64,000 nt of DNA from NCBI GenBank assembly GCA_003506435.1, contig DOAQ01000049.1, positions 62,001 to 126,000 on the forward strand. Reading direction: 5' to 3'. Position 1 is the first letter of the stretch; each line of letters starts with the position of its first letter. Below, piece by piece: positions 27,003 through 35,589 of the stretch. The DNA comes from Prolixibacteraceae bacterium. Lineage in GTDB: Bacteria > Bacteroidota > Bacteroidia > Bacteroidales > Prolixibacteraceae. The position numbers were made by a program, and so were the translations under genes. Below the pieces are notes generated by a model. That model was not told the DNA's origin, searched no databases, and saw only the letters and a list, made by a program, of their open reading frames with translations.

Positions 27003-28093
27003 TGTTGAAAAAGAAGAAGGTTGCAATAATTGGTACAGTTGGGTTACCGGCCAATTATGGCGGTTTCGAAACGATGGTAAAATACCTGACTGAACAAAAG
27101 AATAAAGAATTTGATTTTACTGTATTTTGCCAGAAAACACCACGAAATCAACAACTAAAGGAATACAACGGAAGTAAATTAAAATACCTTCCTTTTATGG
27201 CAAACGGTTGGCAAAGTATTATTTATGACATCGTTGCCATGACAATAAGCTGGTTTAAGTACGATACATTGGTAATCCTCGGAACTCCAGGTTGTATTAT
27301 CCTGCCGTTCTTGAGAGTGTTAAAAAAAACAAAAACAATTATAAATTTTGGTGGCTTGGAATGGGGCAGAGATAAATGGAGCTATTTAGGAAAAAAGTAT
27401 CTGAAATTCACCGAACGAATTGCATTAAAAAATGCTTCAATTATAGTTGCTGATAACCAGTTTTTTTATGACTATATTAAAGAAGAATATGGATTATTTA
27501 GTGAATTAATAGAATATGGAGGCGATCATGTTAAATCGTTACCTAAAACAAGAGACCTTATTGAGAAATACCCCTTTCTTGAAGATAAATATGATTTAAG
27601 TGTTTCCAGGGCACAGATTGACAACAATTTGCATGTGGTTTTGGAAGCATATAGCAGAATACCACAAAGAAATCTGGTGCTGATTTCAAATTATAACTTA
27701 TTCGAATACGGACGAAAACTAAAGGATAAATACAAAAACTTTCCAAATATTTTTATGCAGGATGCTGTATACGAAATAGCCGAACTGGATGTGATTAGAA
27801 GCAATGCCCAAGTATATATACACAGTCATTCGTTTTGCGGTACAGCTCCGTCGTTGGTGGAAGCAATGAATCTGGGATTACCAATAATTTCTTTTGACAC
27901 TGAAACAAATCATTACACAACAGAAGGTAAGGCTCAATACTTTAAGGATGAGATTAGATTAACTGAAATCTTAAGGCAACTAAATGATGAAAAAATTAAA
28001 ATGAACTCCATCGCCATGATTGAAATTGCAAAACGACGTTACACTTGGGGCAGAATAAGTACGTTATATTCTTCGGTTATAAATAATAAATAG
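27002..28093 (+). CDS. DUF1972-type glycosyltransferase (GT4-like)
   Basis: 363 aa. The N-terminus VAIIGTVGLPANYGGFETMV is the DUF1972 signature seen in rhamnosyl- and other cluster glycosyltransferases, followed by LGTPGCIILPFLRV and IINFGGLEWGRDKWSYLGKK. The C-terminal half has IHSHSFCGTAPSLVEAMNLG as GT-B donor site. It is the last intact gene of the glycan cluster; the sequence immediately after its stop is an rmlA remnant. Confidence 0.88.
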   Translation: MLKKKKVAIIGTVGLPANYGGFETMVKYLTEQKNKEFDFTVFCQKTPRNQQLKEYNGSKLKYLPFMANGWQSIIYDIVAMTISWFKYDTLVILGTPGCIILPFLRVLKKTKTIINFGGLEWGRDKWSYLGKKYLKFTERIALKNASIIVADNQFFYDYIKEEYGLFSELIEYGGDHVKSLPKTRDLIEKYPFLEDKYDLSVSRAQIDNNLHVVLEAYSRIPQRNLVLISNYNLFEYGRKLKDKYKNFPNIFMQDAVYEIAELDVIRSNAQVYIHSHSFCGTAPSLVEAMNLGLPIISFDTETNHYTTEGKAQYFKDEIRLTEILRQLNDEKIKMNSIAMIEIAKRRYTWGRISTLYSSVINNK

Positions 28094-28095
28094 TA

Positions 28096-28235
28096 GTGAA
28101 AGACATAATTCTCGCGGGAGTATCCCATACACGCCTGCCCCATTACCTTGAGAACCTCCAAACAATCCTTACCGGTATACAATAAGCCGATGATTTATTA
28201 TCCCTTATCGGCTTAATACTAGCCGATACATATCT
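28096..28235 (+). pseudogene. rmlA: N-terminal remnant of glucose-1-phosphate thymidylyltransferase
   Basis: Starting with GTG at 28096 the sequence reads [15 protein letters not shown], equivalent to the RmlA start MKGIILAGGSGTRLYP. In the next frame it continues [17 protein letters not shown], equivalent to [16 protein letters not shown], and a third frame gives LILADT (LMLAG). The order matches RmlA residues about 1-45 with two frameshifts, and the GG of the P-loop is mutated. The remaining four fifths of the gene is missing. It follows the glycosyltransferase stop by three bases, so rmlA was probably once the last gene of the operon. Confidence 0.85.
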
Positions 28236-28482
28236 TACAGGCAATGTATTTGTTTCGTAAAGCCGGATTAAAACCAATAGCTGCACTTGCTTACTTTATG
28301 GTAAAGAATAAAAAAAGGAAAAGTATTTCGTATTGATTTCCTTTAGCCCCCGAACTCTTTCAGCATCGTTTGAACCTGAAAGAGTTTGACAAGCAAAAGA
28401 AAAAGGAATAAAAATTAGTGTCATTCGAGGACAAAACAATATTCTGTAAATTCGTAGGTGAAAAACAACAAAATTAAAAATC
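28236..28482. other. intergenic junction between glycan cluster and repeat/toxin-antitoxin island
   Basis: No intact gene. One + strand frame reads MYLFRKAGLKPIAALAYF before stops, which I cannot assign. Around 28352-28397 a short piece (CAGCATCGTTTGAACC followed by TGAAAGAGTTTGAC) resembles the segment at 34490-34520 in the island repeats. A near-consensus -7 box TAAATTCG at 28448-28455 may serve the next operon. Confidence 0.45.
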
Positions 28483-28719
28483 ATGGATATTCAATCATTG
28501 AAACTGAATTTAGTTCAAAAGATTTTAAATACAGAAAAACCTTCTCTTCTTTCTAAAATTGACAGGATATTTCAGAGAGAAGAAAAAAATGATTGGTGGG
28601 AACAATTGCCCATAGAAATAAGGGATTCTATCATGGAAGGAATAGATGACATTCAGAAAGGAAATACTTTTTCACATGATCAGGTGATCCAGGAAGCTAA
28701 ACAAAAATATGGATTCTAA
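28483..28719 (+). CDS. antitoxin of a ParE/RelE-type pair
   Basis: 78-aa small acidic-to-neutral protein, no recognised DNA-binding family by eye. The middle KNDWWEQLPIEIRDSIMEGI and C-terminal DQVIQEAKQKYGF match the style of antitoxins whose C-terminal helices wrap the ParE toxin. It overlaps the next gene by 11 bases in a different frame, the standard antitoxin-first arrangement. Function is inferred from size, order and overlap with a ParE-like gene. Confidence 0.7.
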   Translation: MDIQSLKLNLVQKILNTEKPSLLSKIDRIFQREEKNDWWEQLPIEIRDSIMEGIDDIQKGNTFSHDQVIQEAKQKYGF

Positions 28720-29017
28720 AATCCAGGTGGTTTGGTCAAACAAGGAAAGAATCACGTATTTAAAAGTTCTTGATTATCTGAGTAGAAATTGGACAAATAA
28801 GGAAATTGTACAGTTTGCAAAACGAACAGAAGTTGTAATCCATGCTACTTGTAAAAATCCGGAAATTTTTTCTGCAAGCATGAATCACAAAGACATAAGA
28901 AGGGCGATCATTGACAAGAATAATTCCTTTTTCTATAAAGTGAATTCATACAATCAAAAAATATATCTTCTGACGTTTTACGACAATCGGCAGGATCCCC
29001 CAAAATTGACATTCTAA
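28709..29017 (+). CDS. ParE/RelE-superfamily toxin
   Basis: 102 aa. Fold and motif pattern of the ParE/RelE superfamily: VVWSNKERITYLKVLDYLS, NWTNKEIVQFAKRTEVVI, CKNPEIFSASMNHKDIRRAI (the repeated arginines typical of the toxin core) and the terminal beta strand IYLLTFYDNRQDPPKL. ParE toxins poison gyrase and RelE cleaves mRNA; this cannot be resolved here. An island repeat begins 16 bases after its stop. Confidence 0.8.
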   Translation: MDSKIQVVWSNKERITYLKVLDYLSRNWTNKEIVQFAKRTEVVIHATCKNPEIFSASMNHKDIRRAIIDKNNSFFYKVNSYNQKIYLLTFYDNRQDPPKLTF

Positions 29018-29032
29018 GTTTTATTATCGTCT

Positions 29033-29690
29033 CAACTCCCCTTTATTTGAGCTTTAGCGGCTACTACTTGTCCCTATTTTTATCGGGAAGGTGTAAGCTG
29101 TTTGTCGTTTGTAACGACACATTTAATAACGCTGTCATATTGCGGCGCAAAACAGGACATTATTCCAATTTACGAATTGGTTGCGCCGCTGTACTCACTA
29201 CGTTCGTTTACCCGGGGTTTCATTCCATTCCACCCCGGGCTATCAGTATCATACCCCGATGGGGTAAAAATTACTACCCGGCCGTTCATTTCGATGTTTC
29301 TTATTTCTGATTCGTTATTCAATATTGGATATTCAGTATTCAGTATTGATTATTTTTAAAATTCGCAACAACGATACCCTATTGTGGCGCAAAACAGAAT
29401 GTCATTTAAATTTTAGCACGACAAACCAAAAGAAAGACCAACCCTCGCAACCGGAACCTTCCCCCAACTGGGGGAATTAGAAGGGGGCTGTCATTCGTTA
29501 TTCGATATTGGGAATTCATTATTGGTTATTTTATAATTTAACAACACTGTCTTATTGCGGCGCAAAGCAGGACATCATTTCAATTTACGGGTTGGTTGCG
29601 CCGCTGTGCTCACTGCGTTCGTTTACCTGGGGTTCCATTTCATTCCACCGGGCTATTAGTATCATACCCCGATGGGGTAAAAACGGAGAG
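29033..29690 (+). repeat. island repeat copy 1 (double)
   Basis: Mosaic repeat in consecutive blocks. M1 (29033-29130): CAACT..CC, TTTGAGCTTTAGCGG and the dyad GTCGTTTGTAACGAC. M2 (29131-29275): stem GCGGCGCAA at 29142-29150 with TTGCGCCGC at 29181-29189, then CCCGGGG..CCCCGGG and TACCCCGATGGGGTA. M3-M4 (to about 29480): ATTGGATATTCA-type AT stretch, and CGCAACCGGAACC with TTCCCCCAACTGGGGGAA. A second M3 and M2 follow to 29690. Reading frames inside it recur in all copies without conserved starts and are not taken as genes. Confidence 0.88.
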
Positions 29691-29974
29691 AAACCCCCTC
29701 TAACTTCCCGGCAGACCGAGACAGGCTCCCCAAAATGGGTGAGAACGTTTGGCTTGCAATAAATATGTAAATATTGGATATTAAAAGCAGTGCTTCTATG
29801 TTTCGGACTAAGGCCGACTGCTAACACCGTCAGGATTGATCATTTGTATCAGGATGCACATGTTCAAAACCAACGGTTCAAATTCCTTGGGTGGGAGGGG
29901 GTATAATGAGACCAATCAATTATCAATTTTTATTCTTAAATTTGAAACGATTAGAATTTTAAATTTAGATCATC
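29691..29974. other. unassigned spacer
   Basis: Holds another short fragment of the CCCCCTCTAACTTCCCGG type (similar to 32525-32560 on the other strand), then about 200 bases with no match inside the window. A perfect Bacteroidota -7 box TAAATTTG is present at 29937-29944, 30 bases before the antitoxin ATG. Confidence 0.6.
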
Positions 29975-30193
29975 ATGAAAACGCACAACATACTTATTGC
30001 CCATCCTTCAAATGAGCAGGAAATGAACACTATTAAGGCATTTTTCGAAGCTCTTAAAATTAAGTTTGAAGTTGCAAAGGACACACCATACAACCCTGAG
30101 TTTGTAGCCAAAATTGAAAGAGGGCGTGAAGAATATCGAAAAGGGAAAGGTACTTCCATTTCTATAAATGAACTGAACAATTTATGCAAATAA
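29975..30193 (+). CDS. antitoxin of YoeB-type pair
   Basis: 72 aa, KTHNILIAHPSNEQEMNTIK, FFEALKIKFEVAKDTPY, then an acidic/basic helix ERGREEYRKGKGTSISINEL. This is the common small partner protein of Bacteroidota Txe/YoeB toxins (DUF2683-like). Preceded by promoter box TAAATTTG at 29937-29944 and overlapping the toxin start by 10 bases. Expected to neutralise the toxin and bind its own promoter. Confidence 0.8.
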   Translation: MKTHNILIAHPSNEQEMNTIKAFFEALKIKFEVAKDTPYNPEFVAKIERGREEYRKGKGTSISINELNNLCK

Positions 30194-30441
30194 TTTTAAT
30201 GCCAGAAGCTAAAGCAGACTTAGATTTCTGGATTAAATCCGGCAATAAACCTGTTTTAAAAAAAATCGCACAACTTCTTGAATCTGTTTCAACAACACCT
30301 TACGAAGGTATTGGAAAACCAGAACCCTTAAAGTACAGTCTTATGGGTTGCTGGTCACGTCGAATTGATCAGGAACACCGCATTGTTTACGAAGTACATT
30401 CAGATAAAATTATTGTTTTGTCTTTAAAAGGGCATTATTAA
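30184..30441 (+). CDS. Txe/YoeB-family mRNA-interferase toxin
   Basis: 85 aa, exactly the YoeB size. Characteristic sequence: EAKADLDFWIKSGNKPVLKK, YEGIGKPEPLKYSLMGCWSR, RIDQEHRIVYEVHSDKI and the C-terminal SLKGHY. The YoeB catalytic Glu, Arg and His of the EHRIVY region and the terminal HY are all present. Cleaves mRNA at the ribosome when free of antitoxin. Repeat copy 2 begins 30 bases after the stop. Confidence 0.93.
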   Translation: MQIILMPEAKADLDFWIKSGNKPVLKKIAQLLESVSTTPYEGIGKPEPLKYSLMGCWSRRIDQEHRIVYEVHSDKIIVLSLKGHY

Positions 30442-30470
30442 ACCCGTAATATTTACTAAACCCACACGAC

Positions 30471-31165
30471 TAACTACCTCTCGTTTGAGCTTTAGCAGTA
30501 ATTACTTGTCCCGATTTTTATCGGGAAGGGGTAAACAGCCTGTCGTTTGTATCGACACGTTGAACTGTTGCGGCGCAAAGCATGGCATCATTTCAATTTA
30601 CGGATTAGTTGCGCCGCTGTACTCACTGCGTTCGTTTACCCGGGGTTCCATTTCATCCCATCCCGGGCTATCAGTATCATACCCCGATGGGTTAAAAAAA
30701 CAAACCGGCACAAGTCGTTAGTAAAAAGTAGTAAGTAGTAAGAGAACAGCCGGACGAGTCGTGAGTTATTAGTCGAGAGAAAACAACCCCAAAAGAAAGG
30801 TGAACCACCGCAACCGGTACTTTCCCCCATTTGGGGGAATTAGAAGGGGGTTAACTACTTTGTGGAAATTAGAGGGGGCTTTCATTCGTTATTGAATATT
30901 GGAAATTCAATATTGATTATTTTAAAATTCACAACAACGATACCCTATCACGGGGCAAATCATTACATCATTTCAATTTTCACACAAACAAACCCAAAGA
31001 AAGACCAACCCTCGCAACCGAAACCCTAATCCAGTCGTAAGTATAAAGTAGTAAGTCGTAAGAAAACAGCCACAAAGAGAAAGGCTAACCCTCGCAGCCG
31101 TCCCGATTACTCGGGATTCCCCCAATTTGGGGAATTAGAAAGGGACCAACCATTTTTTAGAAGTT
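30471..31165 (+). repeat. island repeat copy 2
   Basis: M1 (30471-30560) with the full hairpin TCCCGAT-TTTT-ATCGGGA and GTCGTTTGTATCGAC, M2 (30565-30700) with TGCGGCGCAA/TTGCGCCGC and TACCCCGATGGG. A simple GTAAGTAGTAAG-type stretch (30712-30750) and several M3/M4 pieces (to about 31165) follow, including TTCCCCCATTTGGGGGAA. The remaining bases to 31283 show no gene. Confidence 0.88.
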
Positions 31166-31283
31166 CGAGGAGACTGATTTTGAAAAAGTTTGATACGAAA
31201 GGAGAACAGGGATCATTGTTCTGGAAACATTTACTATTGTATGTTTTTAGTATCGGATAAAACTGTTAAAATAGAATTTATAA

Positions 31284-31291
31284 TATCTTTG
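31284..31291 (+). promoter_or_regulatory. -7 box TATCTTTG of the first MNT/HEPN operon
   Basis: Exact match to the Bacteroidota consensus TAnnTTTG, 17 bases before the MNT ATG at 31309. No clear TTTG-type -33 element is seen. Confidence 0.65.
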
Positions 31292-31308
31292 GATAAAGAA
31301 ATATTGAA

Positions 31309-31629
31309 ATGGACGGAAAACAATTGGCTTCAGAAATAAAGAACCATCTGAATTTGCACCTTGACAATAATGTTTTGGATGTAATATTATTTGGTTCCCG
31401 GACGAAAAATACAGCTCATGCAAATTCTGATTACGATATATTGATTATTTTAAAAAGTAGTGATAACAGAATAACAAGAAGAAAGATAAATGATCTTTGC
31501 TACGATATTGATCTTAAATACAATATTTTTCTGGATACTCAGATTATATCGAAAGACGAATTACTCCATGGTATCCGGGGAAAACATCCTATCTTCAAAT
31601 TAGCAATAAAGGAAGGTATACATGCATGA
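31309..31629 (+). CDS. mntA: MNT-type minimal nucleotidyltransferase antitoxin
   Basis: 106 aa. The Pol-beta-like nucleotidyltransferase motif is complete: ILFGSRTKNTAHANSDYDIL (GSx..SDxD), with a third acidic residue in NIFLDTQII. In characterised MntA/HepT modules this protein adds AMP to a tyrosine of the HEPN toxin and so silences it. The TGAT-overlapped HEPN gene follows by 4 bases. The second G of the usual GSxxxG is replaced (RTKNT), which may matter for activity. Confidence 0.87.
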   Translation: MDGKQLASEIKNHLNLHLDNNVLDVILFGSRTKNTAHANSDYDILIILKSSDNRITRRKINDLCYDIDLKYNIFLDTQIISKDELLHGIRGKHPIFKLAIKEGIHA

Positions 31630-32024
31630 TCCAAAAAAAAGACAAGGATAATCTTATTAACTATCGGCTGGAACAAGCAAAAAACACAATTTCAGAAGTA
31701 ACAATCCTGATCGAAACTGGTTTATTAAACGTTGCTGTCAACAGGATATATTATGGTATCTTTTATAGCCTTAATGCTTTAGCCTTAAAATATGAGTTTC
31801 AATCTTCCAAACATTTGCAACTGATAGGTTGGTTCAATAAAACGTTCATTAAAACCGGACAAATTGATATAAAGTATGGCCGTATTTTGAGGGATGCTTT
31901 TAAAAATAGAAGCGATGGTGACTATGTACCGTTTATTTCTTTTCAAAAAGAAGATATATTTACAATGCAGTCAGATATGACTGAATTCATTACGATGATT
32001 GATTCATTTCTTTGTAATAAATAA
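31626..32024 (+). CDS. hepT: HEPN-domain toxin
   Basis: 132 aa, all-helical HEPN domain: YRLEQAKNTISEVTILIETG, NVAVNRIYYGIFYSLNALAL and, near the end, NRSDGDYVPF. The R-x3-DY element at about residue 96-101 corresponds to the catalytic/AMPylated region of HepT-like RNases, the tyrosine being the expected target of the MNT partner. Closely similar in layout to the HEPN gene at 37534. Repeat copy 3 starts 22 bases downstream. Confidence 0.85.
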   Translation: MIQKKDKDNLINYRLEQAKNTISEVTILIETGLLNVAVNRIYYGIFYSLNALALKYEFQSSKHLQLIGWFNKTFIKTGQIDIKYGRILRDAFKNRSDGDYVPFISFQKEDIFTMQSDMTEFITMIDSFLCNK

Positions 32025-32045
32025 TTCAGGTATATAACAAAACTT

Positions 32046-33010
32046 CAACTACCTTTTGTTTGAGCTTTAGTGGTATCTGCTTGTCCCAATTTTTATCGGG
32101 AAGAGGTTAGCTGCCTGTCGTTTGTAACGGCACATTTAACAACGTTGCCATATTGCGACGCAAAACAGAATATCATCTTGATTTACGAATTGATTGCACC
32201 GTATAGGTTTTTGGTTCATTTATCTCGGGGTTGGTATAGTCGTAAGTAGAAAGTAGTAAGAAAACAGCCATCCAAAAGAAAGACGAACCACTGCATCCGC
32301 CGTTCTCCCCCCATTTTGGGGGAGTTAGAGGGGGCTTTCATTCGTTATTCAATATTGGATATTCAATATTGATTATTTTTAAAATTCACAACAACGATAC
32401 CCTATTGCGGCGCAAAGCATGACATCATTTCAACTTTAGCACGACAAACCAAAAGAAAGACCACCCCTCGCAACCGGAACTTTCCCCCATTTGGGGGAAT
32501 TAGAAGGGGGCTAACCATTTTGGAGAGCCTGTCCCGGTTTGCCGGGAAGTTAGAGGGGGCTGTCATTAGTTATTCAATATTTGGAAATTTATTATTGGTT
32601 TTTACAATTTTGAACAACGATGTCATATTGCGGCACAAAATAGGGCATCATTTCAATTTACGGATTAATTGCGCCGCTGTAACCACTGCGTTCGTTTACC
32701 CGGAGTTCCATTTCATTCCACCCCGGGCTATTAGTATCATACCCCGATGGGGTAAAAATTACTACCCGCCCGTTCATTTCGATGTTTCTTATTTCTGATT
32801 CGTTATTCGATATTGGAAATTCATTATTGGTTATTTATAATTTTTAATAACACTGTTATATTTCGGCGCAAATCATTACACCATTTCAATTTTAGCACAA
32901 CATACCAAAAGAAAGCCAAACCCTCGCAACCGGAACTTTCCCCCATTTGGGGGAATTAGAAGGGGGCTAACCGCTTGGGGGAATAAGAAGGGGGCTTTCC
33001 GTTTATTATT
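32046..33010 (+). repeat. island repeat copy 3 (longest)
   Basis: M1 at 32046-32135, then a decayed M2 (32140-32230, stem TTGCGACGCAA). M4, M3 and M4 pieces follow to 32520, including TTTCCCCCATTTGGGGGAAT. A strong second M2 (32625-32760) has CCCGGAG..CCCCGGG and TACCCCGATGGGGTA, and M3/M4 run to about 33005. A GTCGTAAGTAGAAAGTAG simple stretch is at 32236-32260. Confidence 0.87.
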
Positions 33011-33081
33011 ATCTACTGTCTGTTGTCTGTACTATATTGATTTTCAATCTCATTTAGATATTTCTATTGAAAGTAAAACTT

Positions 33082-33375
33082 ATTCAAACACCATTTACTT
33101 TCATTCATTAGTCAGTGGCACTCGTTCATTTAACGCTGCATGTTATTCATTTGAAAATGCAAGTTATTCAAAGACGAGTAACAATTATAAAAACGCAGAT
33201 GACATTAATTCATAAGCAAATGCAGTTGATTCAAATGGGGCGAACAATCATTCAAATGCTGCGAGCAGTCATTCAAACGCCACGAACATTTATTCAAATG
33301 CGATGAACAATCATTCAAACGCCAATGAATATTGTTCATTTGATGCTGTAAATCTTTCAAAAGGATGTGTTTCTA
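33082..33375 (+). repeat. 14-unit tandem array with exact 21-bp period
   Basis: Fourteen contiguous units of exactly 21 bp, each beginning ATTCAAA or ATTCATT/GTTCATT and then a diverged 14-bp part often ending GAACAATC (for example units at 33229, 33250, 33271, 33292). No indel breaks the phase over 294 bp although units differ by many substitutions. One frame gives heptads of the type SNAxNNH but contains a stop at 33193, so an intact protein is not encoded. 160 bases downstream is the gene at 33535. Confidence 0.85.
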
Positions 33376-33534
33376 TATATTTCAGTGCATGTATCAGTCA
33401 AAAAATAGATGTAATTCATGTTTTTTTAACAGAAAAATAAAATAATTATAAAAATAATTTGATTTTTTGGAAAAATGGTCTTAACTTTTTCTGGTATATT
33501 GTTTATTGTTCAAGTTAAACAAAAAATTTAAGTC

Positions 33535-34242
33535 ATGAAAAAAAGCCAAAAAAACAAATTAAAAATGTACAAAGTAGTTTTGTCAGTATGCACCAATGCC
33601 GCACAGGTATGCTCCCGGGTTCCGGCTTTTCAGAAAGCAGTGAACGACTTTCAGGTTCTTGTTACCGAAATTGAACGCCTTCAGGCTCTCCAATCTGCGG
33701 ATAACAAAGGAATTACTGTAGATAATCAGGTTCTTAATAATCAGCTTTCCGAGTCCGCCCTTACAATCTGCGGAGCGCTTTTTGCTTGGGCTTCCGAAAA
33801 CGGAACCCATAAACTGAAAGAAAAAGTCAATTACCAGAAATCTGATTTCATCCGTTTTTCCCAGACCGAACGGATAGCTGTTTGTACCGGTATTTTGGAA
33901 GATGCAAAAATGTATGCCGATAAACTGGTGAACAACGGGATTACTCAGGAAAATATCAGCGAACTGGAAACACTGCTTAACAGCTATCGTAACGCGTATA
34001 CAAAACCTCGTGAAATGGTCGTTTCCAGGACTGCCATTACAGAAGCCTTGCTGAATGCATTCAAAAAAGCCAATGCGCTCCTCAAAGAACAAACCGACAG
34101 GCTTGTATTACAATTTAAAAACAGCGATCCCGAATTCTATCAGCAGTATCGTCAAGCGCGTGTTACTGAAGAACGGGGAATTCGCCACAATGCAGAAGTT
34201 CCCGGTACTGAAACTACTGGTGAAGTAGGAGATGGTGAATAA
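33535..34242 (+). CDS. conserved helical protein of unknown function
   Basis: 235 aa, soluble, no signal peptide or membrane helix. Almost wholly helical: MYKVVLSVCTNAAQVCSRVP, LVTEIERLQALQSADN, then SALTICGALFAWASENG, LVNNGITQENISELETLLN, SYRNAYTKPREMVVSR and a C-terminal FYQQYRQARVTEERGIRH before an acidic Gly/Thr tail. I recall it only as a lineage-restricted Bacteroidota hypothetical type; I do not know a function. GC is higher than in the surrounding spacer. It stands alone between repeats, with a strong terminator 66 bases after the stop and the 21-bp array upstream. Confidence 0.8.
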   Translation: MKKSQKNKLKMYKVVLSVCTNAAQVCSRVPAFQKAVNDFQVLVTEIERLQALQSADNKGITVDNQVLNNQLSESALTICGALFAWASENGTHKLKEKVNYQKSDFIRFSQTERIAVCTGILEDAKMYADKLVNNGITQENISELETLLNSYRNAYTKPREMVVSRTAITEALLNAFKKANALLKEQTDRLVLQFKNSDPEFYQQYRQARVTEERGIRHNAEVPGTETTGEVGDGE

Positions 34243-34307
34243 ACGTCTGTACGCATAAGTGGTATCAATATCACCTTTTAAAAAATTTGATTAAATCGAA
34301 AAATTAG

Positions 34308-34340
34308 TCAGGGCTTCATTCAGGTGGAGCCCTGATTTTT
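34308..34340 (+). terminator. rho-independent terminator
   Basis: Perfect 8-bp stem TCAGGGCT / AGCCCTGA with a 12-base loop, followed by TTTTT. It ends transcription of the gene at 33535 and separates it from the repeat that begins right after it. Confidence 0.85.
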
Positions 34341-34610
34341 CAATTACCCTTTGTTTGAGCCATAGCGGTAAAGGAGAGATAAGTTGTTTTCAATTACCCC
34401 ATGTTTGAACTTTAGTGGTAACGAAGGGGTTTGCAAACCTCTCGTCTGTAGCCATGCGGTTATCCCGACGGGGCATCACCCGAAACCTTCCAGCGTCTTT
34501 ACAACCTGAAAAAGTTTTTACACAACAAACAAAAAGAAAGACAAAACCTCGCAACCGGCACCTTCCCCCGCTTGGGGGAATTAGAAGGGGGCTAACCACT
34601 TGAGGTAAAA
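34341..34610 (+). repeat. island repeat copy 4 (decayed)
   Basis: Two successive M1 beginnings (CAATTACCCTTTGTTTGAGC at 34341 and a variant at 34391), a degenerate middle, and an M4 end with CGCAACCGGCACC and TTCCCCCGCTTGGGGGAA (34551-34590). From 34610 to 34823 there is no gene; a near-consensus -7 box TACCTTTC lies at 34791-34798, 26 bases before the next start. Confidence 0.78.
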
Positions 34611-34823
34611 AACATTCGCGGTTACCTCTGGTATCGGTATTCGCATATAAAACCCGATAAAACAAATCTTTAACAAGAAGAAAAACCCACAAACTACACT
34701 AATTACACGAAAAAAAGTATAACAAAATTAATGGAAAATGTTTTTCTGTCAAAGATGATAGGTATCGAAAACACTTATTCAAAAAATCATTACCTTTCTA
34801 CCGCAAATTGATAATCATAATCT

Positions 34824-35153
34824 ATGTTGTCCGAATTAGTCAAAAACGAGATCATTGAATTTTTACGCCCAATCGATCCGGAAAGGGTCATATTGTTTGG
34901 GAGTTATGCTTATGGTACACCAAATGCTGATAGCGACATTGATCTTTATATCGTCACGAAAGAAAATATTATACCCCAAACTTTTGAGGAAAATTTTCAG
35001 GTAAAAAAAAGGGTATATCAGGCACTTGCCTATTTCAGAAAAAAATACGCTTCAGACATCATTGTTCACACAATCCCTGTTCACAAAAGATTCATTGAAT
35101 TGGGAAGTTCTTTTTCGAAGGAGATAATGCAAAAAGGAATTGTTCTAATTTGA
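34824..35153 (+). CDS. mntA: MNT-type nucleotidyltransferase antitoxin
   Basis: 109 aa. Complete motif ILFGSYAYGTPNADSDIDLY (GSxxxGx..SDxD) and the later acidic DIIVHTIPVHKRFIEL segment. Paralogue of the gene at 38526, sharing the SSFS/LFARE..KGxVL tail pattern. Expected to AMPylate the adjacent HEPN protein. The HEPN start follows 7 bases after the stop. Confidence 0.9.
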   Translation: MLSELVKNEIIEFLRPIDPERVILFGSYAYGTPNADSDIDLYIVTKENIIPQTFEENFQVKKRVYQALAYFRKKYASDIIVHTIPVHKRFIELGSSFSKEIMQKGIVLI

Positions 35154-35160
35154 AAAGACC

Positions 35161-35550
35161 ATGAGAGAAATTACTAAGAAATGGCTCGAAGCTGCCAGTC
35201 TTGATATTGAGAGTATCACACTAATCATTGAAAACGATAGATTAAGCGGTCATGTTGCATTCCATGCACAACAGGCAATAGAAAAATCGTTAAAATCGTT
35301 AATTGAAGAAAACGGAGATCGGGTTCCAAAAGTACATTCATTAAGTAAACTTTTTGCTTTATGTTCCGCTTACATTGATATTCAGGTCGATGAAGATCTC
35401 ATTATCGCACTCGACAGTTTATACATCGAATCACGTTATCCGGGCGAGTTTGGACTTTTACCGGAAGGAAAACCTTCGGGAAAACAAGCACAACTATTTT
35501 TTAATTATGCATCGAAGGTTTATCTCGCAATAAAAAATAAACTTGAATAA
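35161..35550 (+). CDS. hepT: HEPN-domain toxin
   Basis: 129 aa HEPN (PF05168 type): WLEAASLDIESITLIIEND, GHVAFHAQQAIEKSLKSLIE (the typical FHxQQAxEK helix), KVHSLSKLFALC, then LDSLYIESRYPGEFGLLPEG. Intact counterpart of the broken gene at 38851, sharing IESRYPGE/IEARYPGE. Probably an RNase when not modified. No M1 block follows; a decayed M2 piece begins at about 35600. Confidence 0.87.
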   Translation: MREITKKWLEAASLDIESITLIIENDRLSGHVAFHAQQAIEKSLKSLIEENGDRVPKVHSLSKLFALCSAYIDIQVDEDLIIALDSLYIESRYPGEFGLLPEGKPSGKQAQLFFNYASKVYLAIKNKLE

Positions 35551-35589
35551 ATCATTTGTGTCCATCTGTGGACAATAAAAATCTAACGC

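Noticed and set aside
33115..33306. 63-codon frame in the 21-bp array
   Set aside because: It has a GTG start inside the array and simply translates the tandem repeat; all three frames look alike and no promoter or gene context supports it.
33082..33375. CRISPR array
   Set aside because: The units are contiguous, 21 bp, and diverged, with no conserved repeat separated by unique spacers and no cas genes.
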